Shown here in pieces: positions 1 through 6,643 of a stretch of 8,126 bases of DNA. This stretch comes from an uncultured bacterium. Lineage in GTDB: Bacteria > Bacillota_I > Bacilli_A > RF39 > UBA660. Location of the stretch: contig OMUM01000131.1 of assembly GCA_900314225.1 (NCBI GenBank), positions 1-8,126 of the forward strand, read 5' to 3'. Positions within the stretch are counted from its first letter, which is position 1. The number at the start of each line of letters is the position of its first letter. Under the pieces are notes generated by a model that was not told the origin of the DNA, searched no databases, and saw nothing but the letters and a program-made list of their open reading frames with translations. Made by a program: the position numbers and the translations under genes.

Positions 1-15
1 ATAAATCTAAAAAGA

Positions 16-45
16 AGAAACACAAATAAAAATATTTGTGTTTTT
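16..45 (+). terminator. Hairpin terminator of an upstream gene
   Basis: Bases 18-27 (AAACACAAAT) pair perfectly with 34-43 (ATTTGTGTTT) around a six-base AT loop. G17 and A16 can add a G-U and an A-U pair with T44 and T45. T41-T45 gives a short T-run that overlaps the 3' arm. The complementary strand also has a T-rich tail (complement of bases 8-15), so the hairpin may act in both directions. The gene it would end lies outside the window. The stem is AT-rich, so it may be only moderately efficient. Confidence 0.55.
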
Positions 46-46
46 A

Positions 47-55
47 TGATATAAT
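47..55 (+). promoter_or_regulatory. Extended -10 promoter for mutS
   Basis: TGATATAAT is a perfect TGnTATAAT extended -10 element for the housekeeping sigma factor. I see no good -35 hexamer 16-18 bases upstream, which is usual for extended -10 promoters. Transcription would start near 62, leaving a leader of about 12 bases that contains the GGTGA ribosome binding site at 64-68. The element directly follows the upstream terminator hairpin, which supports an independent start for mutS. Confidence 0.6.
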
Positions 56-74
56 AAATGTCGTGGTGAAATAA

Positions 75-2627
75 ATGAAACGTAGTGAAGTAGATAGAAC
101 AAAATTAAGTCCAATGATGCAACAATATATGGAAATAAAAGATAAGTATGAAGATACAATTATCTTTTTTAGACTTGGAGACTTTTATGAAATGTTTTTT
201 GATGATGCGATTCTTGCATCACGCATATTAGAGCTTACATTAACAGGAAAACAAGCAGGCCTTGATGAAAGAGTTCCAATGTGTGGAATACCCCATCACG
301 CTTATACAAGTTATGCCGAAACATTAGTTGATAAAGGATATAAAGTAGCAATTGTTGAACAATTAGAAGATCCTAAACTTACTAAAGGTATGGTTAAAAG
401 AGATGTAGTTCAAATTATTACAAAGGGAACAAGACTAGATACTGAAATAGACTCTAAATCTAACAATTATATTGCCAATATCTATAATTTTGAATATTGT
501 TATGGAATAAGTTATGCGGATATTTCAACTGGAGAAGTATATGCTGAACTTATTGAAGGAGATAAAGAAAAACTAATAAAAGAAATAGTTAAGGAAAACT
601 TTAAAGAAGTAATAGTAAATACAACAATAGATAGAGAAATAGTAGAAAGATTAAGAACAAATTATAATGTCTTAGTAACAATAACTAAAGAAATATTAGA
701 TTCCAATGAATATAGTTATATCTATAAGAATATAGAAGATGAAAGAATAATAGAAACTTTAAAACATTTATTATATTATATAATAGAAACAAAAAAAGGA
801 GATCTTCATCATTTACAAGCTTGCCAAGTAATAAAGTCATCAGAATATCTTGAATTTGATTCAAATACTGAAAGAAATCTTGAATTAGTTGAAACAATTA
901 GAACAAGGGATAGACAATATAGTTTGCTATGGCTTCTTGATAAATGTAAAACCGCTATGGGTAGCAGATTTTTAAAGAAATCAATACTAAATCCTTTAAG
1001 AGATAAAGAAGAAATAGAAAGAAGATATGACATTGTATCTAAATTAAGTACAGAATTTATTCTAAGAGATGATTTGATAAAATGTCTAGATCATGTATAT
1101 GACCTTGAACGTATTGTAGGTAGAATTACTTATGGTAATTTAAATGCTAAAGATCTTCTTCAGTTAAAAACATCTTTAAAAGAATTACCTAGAATTAAGG
1201 AAATATTGAAAGAAATTAATTTTGATAAAGAAATAGATACATTTGAAGAAATATATACTCTACTTGATAAATCAATAGAAGAAGATGCTCCTTTTACCTT
1301 ACATGAAGGACATCTAATAAAAGAAGGTTATAATACTGAATTAGATGAATTAAAACATATTAGTAGTAATTCAAAAGACTTTATCCTAGAAATGGAAAAA
1401 GAAGAGAAATTACGTACGGGAATAAAAAACTTAAAAGTTGGATATAACAAAGTATTTGGCTACTATATTGAGGTATCTAAAGGACAAAAAGATTTAATAA
1501 AAGATGAGTATGGCTATGAGAGAAAACAAACTCTTGCTAATGCTGAAAGATATATTACTCCAGTATTAAAAGAAAAAGAAAATATAATTTTAGGAGCAGA
1601 AGAAAAAATTATTAATATTGAATATAAATTATTTATGGATATTAGAGAAGTAATTAAAAGATATGCTGGATCACTTCAAAAAACAGCTAAAGTGCTTAGT
1701 GAAATCGATATGTTAGAATCATTTTCTATAGTTACTGATAGTTATAAATTTGTAAGGCCAAAATTAGTAGAAGATAGAACACTAAAATTAATTGAATGTC
1801 GTCATCCAGTAGTAGAACAAGTAATGAAAGACAAGTATATTCCAAATGATATTATAATGGATAGAACAACAGATATATTGTTAATAACAGGCCCTAATAT
1901 GGCCGGTAAATCGACTTATATGCGTCAATGTGCAATAACTATTATTATGGCCCAAATCGGTTGCTTTGTACCATGTAAAAGTGCTACAATGCCTATCTTT
2001 GATAAAATATTTACACGAATTGGTGCTAGTGATGATTTAGTAGCAGGAGAGTCTACTTTCATGGTTGAAATGAAAGAAGCTAATTATGCCATCCAAGAAG
2101 CAACAGAAAATAGTTTAATTTTATTTGATGAATTAGGACGAGGTACAGCAACCTATGATGGAATGAGTCTTGCTCAAGCAATACTTGAATATATTCATGA
2201 TAAAATAAAAGCCAAAACCATGTTTTCAACTCATTATCATGAATTAACAGTCTTAGAAAAAGATTTAAAACACTTAAAAAATGTCCATGTTTCAGCTATT
2301 GAAGAAAATGGAACAATCACTTTCTTACATAAAGTAAAAAATGGAGCCGTTGATAAAAGTTATGGAATTCATGTTGCCTCTCTTGCCCATTTACCAAAAT
2401 CATTGATAAAAAGAGCTGATGAAATACTAAATGTTTATGAACATAAAAATAAAAAGAAAGAAACATATACCCAAACATCTCTTTTTGAATTAACTGAAAA
2501 TAAAGAAAAAGAAGATAAAAATGAAATAGAAGAGAAAATAAAAAACGTTAATCCATTAGAAATGACGCCAATAGAAGCATTAAATCTACTTTTTGAACTA
2601 AACAAAGAAGCTAAGAAAAATAAATAA
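75..2627 (+). CDS. mutS: DNA mismatch repair protein MutS
   Basis: MutS recognises mispaired bases and small loops in the cytoplasm and, as an ATP-driven clamp, starts mismatch repair with MutL. At 850 residues it has the normal MutS1 length. The N-terminal mismatch-binding domain shows GDFYEMF at 35-41, in which F37 and E39 form the Phe-x-Glu mismatch wedge. The connector, lever and clamp regions follow. The ATPase domain has the Walker A motif GPNMAGKST at 606-614, Walker B LILFDE at 681-686 followed by GRGTATYDG, and STHYHE at 718-723. QTSLF at 800-804 resembles a sliding-clamp binding motif, and the end (MTPIEALNLLFEL) is the usual C-terminal helix. The ATG at 75 is chosen because GGTGA lies 6 bases upstream. 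mutL, its frequent partner gene, does not follow; nusB does, after 55 bases. No frameshift is seen. The assignment is secure. Confidence 0.98.
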   Translation: MKRSEVDRTKLSPMMQQYMEIKDKYEDTIIFFRLGDFYEMFFDDAILASRILELTLTGKQAGLDERVPMCGIPHHAYTSYAETLVDKGYKVAIVEQLEDPKLTKGMVKRDVVQIITKGTRLDTEIDSKSNNYIANIYNFEYCYGISYADISTGEVYAELIEGDKEKLIKEIVKENFKEVIVNTTIDREIVERLRTNYNVLVTITKEILDSNEYSYIYKNIEDERIIETLKHLLYYIIETKKGDLHHLQACQVIKSSEYLEFDSNTERNLELVETIRTRDRQYSLLWLLDKCKTAMGSRFLKKSILNPLRDKEEIERRYDIVSKLSTEFILRDDLIKCLDHVYDLERIVGRITYGNLNAKDLLQLKTSLKELPRIKEILKEINFDKEIDTFEEIYTLLDKSIEEDAPFTLHEGHLIKEGYNTELDELKHISSNSKDFILEMEKEEKLRTGIKNLKVGYNKVFGYYIEVSKGQKDLIKDEYGYERKQTLANAERYITPVLKEKENIILGAEEKIINIEYKLFMDIREVIKRYAGSLQKTAKVLSEIDMLESFSIVTDSYKFVRPKLVEDRTLKLIECRHPVVEQVMKDKYIPNDIIMDRTTDILLITGPNMAGKSTYMRQCAITIIMAQIGCFVPCKSATMPIFDKIFTRIGASDDLVAGESTFMVEMKEANYAIQEATENSLILFDELGRGTATYDGMSLAQAILEYIHDKIKAKTMFSTHYHELTVLEKDLKHLKNVHVSAIEENGTITFLHKVKNGAVDKSYGIHVASLAHLPKSLIKRADEILNVYEHKNKKKETYTQTSLFELTENKEKEDKNEIEEKIKNVNPLEMTPIEALNLLFELNKEAKKNK

Positions 2628-2649
2628 TCTAGTAATATTAATTTAACTA

Positions 2650-2658
2650 TGATAAAAT
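2650..2658 (+). promoter_or_regulatory. Extended -10 promoter for nusB-xseA-xseB
   Basis: TGATAAAAT matches the TGnTATAAT extended -10 element with one mismatch. It lies in the 55-base gap between mutS and nusB. No convincing -35 hexamer is visible. Transcription would begin near 2665, just before the AGGAGG ribosome binding site at 2671-2676. There is no terminator between mutS and nusB, so read-through from mutS could also supply the operon. Confidence 0.5.
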
Positions 2659-2682
2659 TAAGTAAACTTAAGGAGGAAATTC

Positions 2683-3084
2683 ATGAAAACAAGAAGTGAA
2701 TTAAGGGAAATAATTATAAAAATACTATATGAAATAAGTATCTATGAAGAAACAGATTTTGATTATGATATAAATAGTTTAATTAAAGAACAATTAGAAA
2801 TTGAAAATAATTATGTTCACGATTGTATCAATGGTATTATTAAAAATAGAGATGAAATAATAAAACTTGCTAATAAATATTTAAATGATTGGACTATGGA
2901 TCGTCTAAATAAAGTTGATCAAGCAATATTATTACTTGGTATATATGAACTTATGTACACTGAAACTCCTTCAATAGTTTCAATCAATGAAGCAATAGAA
3001 TTATCTAAGAAATATTCAGATGAAGCAGTTACTAAAATGATAAATGGTGTTCTTGATAAGATATATCATGAAGAAATTAAGTAG
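2683..3084 (+). CDS. nusB: Transcription antitermination factor NusB
   Basis: NusB binds boxA RNA together with NusE (ribosomal protein S10) and promotes antitermination, chiefly in rRNA operons. The product has 133 residues, normal for this all-helical family. The N-terminal helix has the R-x-x-x-x-x-ILYE pattern near residues 5-17. The diagnostic second half is W70 with the following DRLNKVDQAILLLGIYEL, then SINEAIELSKKY (100-111) and MINGVLDKI (119-127), which match the family's INEAVELAK and FVNGVL blocks. The start is fixed by AGGAGG six bases upstream of ATG. Its TAG stop overlaps the ribosome binding site of xseA, so the two genes are probably translationally linked. In many Bacillota folD separates nusB from xseA; here it does not. 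Confidence 0.95.
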   Translation: MKTRSELREIIIKILYEISIYEETDFDYDINSLIKEQLEIENNYVHDCINGIIKNRDEIIKLANKYLNDWTMDRLNKVDQAILLLGIYELMYTETPSIVSINEAIELSKKYSDEAVTKMINGVLDKIYHEEIK

Positions 3085-3092
3085 GTGATAAT

Positions 3093-4352
3093 TTGAATGA
3101 TAAATATATTACTGTTTCTCAATTAACTCGATATATTAAATATAAAATAGATAATGATATTAATTTAAATGAAGTATTTTTAAAAGGCGAAATATCAAAT
3201 TTTAAAGCTCATAGTAGAGGACATTTCTATTTTACTTTAAAAGATGAGAAAAGCAGAATAAATGCTATTATGTTTGCATCAAATACTAAAAAAATTAAAT
3301 TTATTCCGCAAGATGGTATGAAGGTATTAGTAACCGGTAAAATTAGTGTCTATGAAGCAACAGGAGGATATCAAATATATGTAAATGATATGTTAGAAGA
3401 TGGAGTAGGTAATTTATATATAGCCTTTGAACAATTAAAAGAAAAACTAGAAAAAGAGGGTCTATTTAGAGAAGAACATAAAGTTAGAATACCAAAAATT
3501 CCTAAAAGAATAGGCGTAATTACTGCTCCAACAGGGGCAGCTATTAAAGATATAATTTCTACTATTAAAAGAAGATGGCCTCTAACAGAAGTCTATCTAT
3601 TTCCATCTCTAGTTCAGGGGGATGCTGCAGCAGAGGATATAGTAAAACAAATAAAACGAGCTGAAGAATTTAATTTAAAATTAGACACTCTAATCGTTGG
3701 TAGAGGAGGAGGATCTATAGAAGACTTATGGCCATTTAATGAAGAAATAGTAGCTCGTGCCATCTATAATTGTCCAATACCAACAATTAGTGCTGTAGGT
3801 CATGAAATTGACTATACAATAGCTGACTTTGTAGCTGACCTTCGAGCTCCAACTCCAACCGGAGCCGCCGAAATGGCAGTACCACAATTATCAGATATGA
3901 AAAATTATTTAAGACAAGTAAATATCAGGCTCAATAATACCATAAATAATCTAATAAAAACAGATAAAAGAAGACTATCAGATATTTTAAATAGAAATAT
4001 CTTTAAGAATCCTATAAATATTTATCAAACAAAAGAATTACAATTCGATAGTTTAATAGAAAGGTTAAAATTTAGTCTAACTAGTTTAATAAATATAAAA
4101 GAAAAAGAATTAATCAAAATAAAAAATTCCTATATTTTAAAAAGACCACTAGATATAATTGAAAAAAAAGGTAATAAATATTTACAAATAGTCTCAAAAC
4201 TGGAACCATTAAGTCCTTTAAAAACATTGCAAAGAGGTTATACTTTAACTAAAAAAAATAATAAAGTAATTAATAGTTCTAAAGATTTAAAAAGTAAAGA
4301 TAAAATAGAAATAAAATTTTATGATGGTGAAATTAATGCAGAAATATTATAA
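3093..4352 (+). CDS. xseA: Exonuclease VII large subunit XseA
   Basis: XseA is the catalytic large subunit of exonuclease VII, which degrades single-stranded DNA from both ends into oligonucleotides together with several copies of XseB. The protein has 419 residues, slightly short for the family. An N-terminal OB-fold (about residues 5-100, with VFLKGEISNFK and GHFYFTLKD) precedes the catalytic domain. There GVITAPTGAAIKDI (141-154), GRGGGSIEDLWPFN (203-216) and GHEIDYTIADFVADLRAPTP (236-255) are the family signatures. A coiled region at about 265-365 should bind XseB, and the C-terminal LSPLKTLQRGYTL block is typical. Translation starts at a TTG codon: GGTGA at 3084-3088 sits four bases upstream, and the nearby ATG at 3098 is out of frame. 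The gene lies eight bases after nusB and nine before xseB, so this is one operon. Confidence 0.97.
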   Translation: MNDKYITVSQLTRYIKYKIDNDINLNEVFLKGEISNFKAHSRGHFYFTLKDEKSRINAIMFASNTKKIKFIPQDGMKVLVTGKISVYEATGGYQIYVNDMLEDGVGNLYIAFEQLKEKLEKEGLFREEHKVRIPKIPKRIGVITAPTGAAIKDIISTIKRRWPLTEVYLFPSLVQGDAAAEDIVKQIKRAEEFNLKLDTLIVGRGGGSIEDLWPFNEEIVARAIYNCPIPTISAVGHEIDYTIADFVADLRAPTPTGAAEMAVPQLSDMKNYLRQVNIRLNNTINNLIKTDKRRLSDILNRNIFKNPINIYQTKELQFDSLIERLKFSLTSLINIKEKELIKIKNSYILKRPLDIIEKKGNKYLQIVSKLEPLSPLKTLQRGYTLTKKNNKVINSSKDLKSKDKIEIKFYDGEINAEIL

Positions 4353-4361
4353 GGAGGAAAT

Positions 4362-4598
4362 ATGGCAAAAGAAGCAAAAGAAGAAGAATTAAGTTTTGAA
4401 GAAAGTTTAACAAGCTTGGAAGAAATAGTTAAGAAATTAGAAACAGGGGAAGTTCCATTAGATGATGCAATAAACGAATTTACTAAAGCAACAAAACTTG
4501 CTGCTAACTGTGATAAAAAGTTAAAAAATGCAGAAGAAGCAATTACCAAATTAGTAAAAGAAAACGGAGAAGTACTAGATTTTAAAGTAGAAGAATAA
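4362..4598 (+). CDS. xseB: Exonuclease VII small subunit XseB
   Basis: XseB is the small helical subunit that coats the XseA coiled region and controls exonuclease VII activity. The 78-residue length is normal. The conserved pattern is clear: LSFEESLTSLEEIVKKLETGEVPL at about residues 10-33, then an acidic helix with Leu/Cys spacing (KLAANCDKKLKNAEEAI, 45-61), as in characterised XseB proteins. The start is the ATG preceded by AAGGAGG at 4351-4357, which overlaps the stop codon of xseA, so subunit synthesis is likely coupled. It is the last gene of the operon; a bidirectional terminator begins two bases after its stop. In B. subtilis the next gene would be ispA, which is absent here. Confidence 0.95.
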   Translation: MAKEAKEEELSFEESLTSLEEIVKKLETGEVPLDDAINEFTKATKLAANCDKKLKNAEEAITKLVKENGEVLDFKVEE

Positions 4599-4599
4599 A

Positions 4600-4626
4600 A
4601 AAGAGTCAAGTAAATCTTGACTCTTT
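4600..4626. terminator. Bidirectional terminator between xseB and a convergent gene
   Basis: AAAGAGTCAAG (4600-4610) and CTTGACTCTTT (4616-4626) form a perfect 11-bp stem with a TAAAT loop. On the minus strand the stem is followed by a run of T residues (complement of 4597-4602) typical of an intrinsic terminator. On the plus strand the tail (TTTAATCTTTAA) is weaker but still T-rich. The stop codon of the minus-strand gene (4625-4627) overlaps the stem. Confidence 0.85.
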
Positions 4627-4840
4627 AATCTTTAAATAATAGCAAAGAAGCAATATCAAATTCTTTATCATCATCTAGTGGAACATATAAATCCTTATCT
4701 TCATCAGAACTCTTTCTAATCATTACATCTTTTGGATCATTTACATTAGATAAATAAATATAATTTTTACCGTTTCTCATTTTTTCTTTTAAAATATAAT
4801 AATCTTTATTATCAATAGAAATTATTTCAACATCTCCCAT
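4625..4840 (-). CDS. Small acidic protein, possibly DUF1292-like
   Basis: This 71-residue protein is not firmly recognised. It reads like one compact beta-rich domain: EIISIDNKDYYILKE, then NGKNYIYLSNVNDPKDVMIRK, then an acidic end (DEDKDLYVPLDDDKEF). Two ideas from the pattern, 'ligand or enzyme name plus x-D-x-K-D-Y-Y-I' strands and an acidic tail, recall the small DUF1292 proteins common in Bacillota, whose function is unknown; this is a tentative resemblance only. No signal peptide or membrane segment is present. The ATG directly abuts the TAA stop of the upstream gene with no gap. Its GGAGGT ribosome binding site (plus positions 4847-4852) lies inside the last codons of that gene, so the two are cotranscribed and probably translationally coupled. 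The stop codon runs into the shared terminator. Confidence 0.75.
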   Translation of the reverse strand: MGDVEIISIDNKDYYILKEKMRNGKNYIYLSNVNDPKDVMIRKSSDEDKDLYVPLDDDKEFDIASLLLFKD

Positions 4841-5530
4841 TTAAATACCTCCATGATTTATATTCTTATTAGAATCTTCTGTTGTAGTATTTTTTTCTCT
4901 TTCTTTTTTCATCTGTTCTAATTGATTTTTCTTATCATTAACGTCACTACTTAAAAGAACCTCTTTATACATTTGCTCATTGAAATCATCCTTATCTTTA
5001 AAACCATTATCTTTATAAAAATGATTAAGATCTTCATAATCGCAAAATTTAAGTACACAACTTAATTGATTATCATGATCATAAGAAGGCATAGATTTAC
5101 TGCAAAAATAAACTGCTTCACAAAAATCCATTTTATTATCATCAGCATAATCTTCCATATCTTTAGCAACAGTATAATAATCAATCCAATACTTACCTGG
5201 AGCAGATGCTGGATGTATATTATCTTTAATAACTTCAAGATAAAATTCATTTGCAGCACCCTCTACAACAATTTTGTCTTGAATATCTTTTACACCGGCA
5301 CCACCTAATAAAATAGCAACAGTTGTTCCCGCGGCAACTAGCATATATTTTATTCTTCTAATTTTCTTTTTTCTTGCTAATTTTTCCTTTCGTTGTCTAT
5401 TTCTTCGAGCAGAGCCACCAGAAGTAGATTTTCTTCTTAAATCATCATAAGAAGATGTATTCCTTTGACTATTAGTCTTATGATTAGTATTTACAAAATT
5501 TGGAATATCGATTCGATCATTATTATTCAT
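4841..5530 (-). CDS. Predicted single-pass membrane protein of unknown function
   Basis: I do not recognise this 229-residue protein. Residues 1-60 are polar and strongly basic (DLRRKSTSGGSARRNRQRKEKLARKKKIRRIK around 30-61), followed by one hydrophobic segment at about 62-80 (MLVAAGTTVAILLGGAG). The remaining 150 residues should lie outside the cytoplasm by the positive-inside rule. That domain is acidic, with four cysteines at 137, 143, 158 and 163, close enough for two disulfides, and a charged low-complexity tail (about 196-226). I chose the ATG at 5530 over an in-frame ATG at 5587, because AGGTGA lies five bases upstream and a sigma-A-like promoter (5578-5550) lies between the two. It is the first gene of a two-gene unit with the 71-residue gene and is divergent from spoIVB. 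A sporulation role is possible from context but unproven. Confidence 0.85.
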   Translation of the reverse strand: MNNNDRIDIPNFVNTNHKTNSQRNTSSYDDLRRKSTSGGSARRNRQRKEKLARKKKIRRIKYMLVAAGTTVAILLGGAGVKDIQDKIVVEGAANEFYLEVIKDNIHPASAPGKYWIDYYTVAKDMEDYADDNKMDFCEAVYFCSKSMPSYDHDNQLSCVLKFCDYEDLNHFYKDNGFKDKDDFNEQMYKEVLLSSDVNDKKNQLEQMKKEREKNTTTEDSNKNINHGGI

Positions 5531-5549
5531 CAAATTCACCTCTATTATA

Positions 5550-5578
5550 AATATATATAAAATAACTTCTAATGTCAA
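5550..5578 (-). promoter_or_regulatory. Sigma-A-type promoter for the 229/71-residue gene pair
   Basis: On the minus strand a perfect TTGACA -35 box (plus 5573-5578) is followed after 17 bases by TATATT (plus 5550-5555), one mismatch from the consensus -10. Transcription would start near 5543, a few bases before the AGGTGA site. A TATAAT at plus 5544-5549 is also present, but at 23 bases from the -35 box it is badly spaced. Confidence 0.6.
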
Positions 5579-5605
5579 AATAAACAATTAAAAAAAATGT
5601 CAAAA
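5571..5605. repeat. Direct repeat AATGTCAAAA in the divergent promoter region
   Basis: AATGTCAAAA occurs at 5571-5580 and again at 5596-5605, 25 bases apart start to start. Both copies read TTTTGACATT on the minus strand. The first copy contains the TTGACA -35 box of the minus-strand promoter. The second has no suitable -10 element, so it may be an operator copy or chance in A-rich DNA. Confidence 0.4.
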
Positions 5606-5615
5606 AAAGTATAAT
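5588..5615 (+). promoter_or_regulatory. Weak candidate promoter for spoIVB
   Basis: A perfect TATAAT lies at 5610-5615, with a poor -35 (TTAAAA, 5588-5593) 16 bases upstream. GTATA at 5609-5613 also fits the GYATA -35 pattern of the forespore sigma factors F and G, which transcribe spoIVB in B. subtilis. I find no matching -10 for these at the usual spacing. A second TATAAT at 5636-5641 is too close to the ribosome binding site to be a convincing alternative. Confidence 0.25.
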
Positions 5616-5656
5616 TATATAGAAATTGCTAAAAATATAATTGAGGTGTAATTATT

Positions 5657-6628
5657 ATGAAAAATAAATTATTTCAATTTTTACTTATATTGTTTTTAAT
5701 TCCACTTAATATTTATGCTATTCCAAAAAAAGTAATAGTAGGTGGAGAGACAATTGGTATTGAAGTATATTCTGATGGAATATATGTTGTAGGATTTTAT
5801 GAAGTAAATAATAAAATGATAGGTAAAGATGCTGGCTTTAAAGTTGGAGATATAATAAAAGAAATAAATAATGTTAAAATTAATAACATAAGTGATATAA
5901 ATAATTTAATAAAAGAAAGTAATACATATGATTTTAAAATAATTAGAAATTATAAAGAAAAAGACATTTCATTTAAGTTAGAAGAAAAAAACAATATAAT
6001 TAAAACAGGACTATATGTTAAAAATAAAATAGATGGTATTGGTACACTTTCTTATATCAATCCAGAAACAAAAACATTTGCCTCTTTAGGTCATGAAATA
6101 TTGGAAAGTAATTCTATGTCTAAATTCATAATAAACTCAGGAAATATATATAAAGCTGAAGTTACAAATATAAAAAAAAGTGAGGAAAGAATTCCTGGAG
6201 AAAAACAAGCAAATATTAATTTTGCTGAAACAATTGGTACAATAGATAAGAATGAAATAAATGGTATCTATGGTAAATATAATGGTAAAATAAATGAAAA
6301 TAATACAATAGATGTTGGCAAAAAAGAAGAAATAAAACAAGGCGAAGCAATTATTAGAACAGTAGTTAATAATGAAACTAAAGAAGATTTTAGTATAAAT
6401 ATTTTAACCGTTGATGAAAATGATTCTGTAAAAAATATTTTATTTGAAATTACAGATTCAAAATTATTAGATAAAACAAATGGTATTATTCAAGGTATGA
6501 GTGGTTCACCAATAATTCAAAATAATAAAATTATTGGTGTAGTTAATTATGTAGTATTGGATAATCCAAAAAGAGGCTATGGTATTTTTATAGAAAATAT
6601 GTTACAAGAAGAAGAAAAAAATAAATAG
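5657..6628 (+). CDS. spoIVB: Stage IV sporulation protein B, SpoIVB signalling serine peptidase
   Basis: SpoIVB is made in the forespore, crosses into the space between the two spore membranes, cleaves itself, and cleaves SpoIVFA to release pro-sigma-K processing in the mother cell. Residues 5-21 are a hydrophobic export or anchor segment. A PDZ domain covers about 35-108 (KDAGFKVGDIIKEINN). The S55 peptidase domain starts at TGLYVKNKIDGIGTLSYINPETK. Aligned by motif to the B. subtilis catalytic residues, the triad is H146 (SLGHEI), D267 (ITDSKLL) and S282 (QGMSGSPI); the 15-residue Asp-Ser spacing is the same as in B. subtilis. PGEKQANI at 180-187 is also conserved. At 323 residues it is about 100 shorter than the 426-residue B. 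subtilis protein, mostly before the peptidase domain. GAGGTG eight bases upstream supports the ATG. The stop lies inside a terminator hairpin shared with the converging gene; spo0A does not follow. Confidence 0.93.
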   Translation: MKNKLFQFLLILFLIPLNIYAIPKKVIVGGETIGIEVYSDGIYVVGFYEVNNKMIGKDAGFKVGDIIKEINNVKINNISDINNLIKESNTYDFKIIRNYKEKDISFKLEEKNNIIKTGLYVKNKIDGIGTLSYINPETKTFASLGHEILESNSMSKFIINSGNIYKAEVTNIKKSEERIPGEKQANINFAETIGTIDKNEINGIYGKYNGKINENNTIDVGKKEEIKQGEAIIRTVVNNETKEDFSINILTVDENDSVKNILFEITDSKLLDKTNGIIQGMSGSPIIQNNKIIGVVNYVVLDNPKRGYGIFIENMLQEEEKNK

Positions 6629-6643
6629 AGAAACTCTATTTAT
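6621..6643. terminator. Shared terminator containing the stop codons of spoIVB and the converging gene
   Basis: ATAAATAGAG (6621-6630) and CTCTATTTAT (6634-6643) form a perfect 10-bp stem with an AAA loop. The TAG of spoIVB (6626-6628) and the TAA of the minus-strand gene (6640-6642) both lie in the stem. On the minus strand the stem is followed by TTTTTTCTTC, a good termination tail. The plus-strand tail (ATATTAATA) is poor, so termination of spoIVB may be weaker. Confidence 0.7.

Noticed and set aside
685..1033. Minus-strand open frames inside mutS
   Set aside because: They are low-complexity Leu/Phe/Ile frames opposite a conserved coding sequence, with no ribosome binding site of note.
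4319..4609. Minus-strand open frame of 96 codons over xseB
   Set aside because: It is Ser/Phe-rich and the exact antisense of the clearly conserved xseB; a shadow frame.
5062..5308. Open frames on both strands within the 229-residue gene
   Set aside because: Their composition is Ile/Met/Phe runs typical of out-of-frame AT-rich DNA. The chosen frame has a promoter, a ribosome binding site and a coupled downstream gene.
5531..5587. 19-residue N-terminal extension of the 229-residue protein from the ATG at 5587
   Set aside because: It has no ribosome binding site, and the TTGACA/TATATT promoter lies within it. The ATG at 5530 has AGGTGA at proper spacing.
6137..6340. Minus-strand frame inside spoIVB
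   Set aside because: Antisense shadow, rich in Phe/Ile/Tyr, opposite a conserved peptidase domain.
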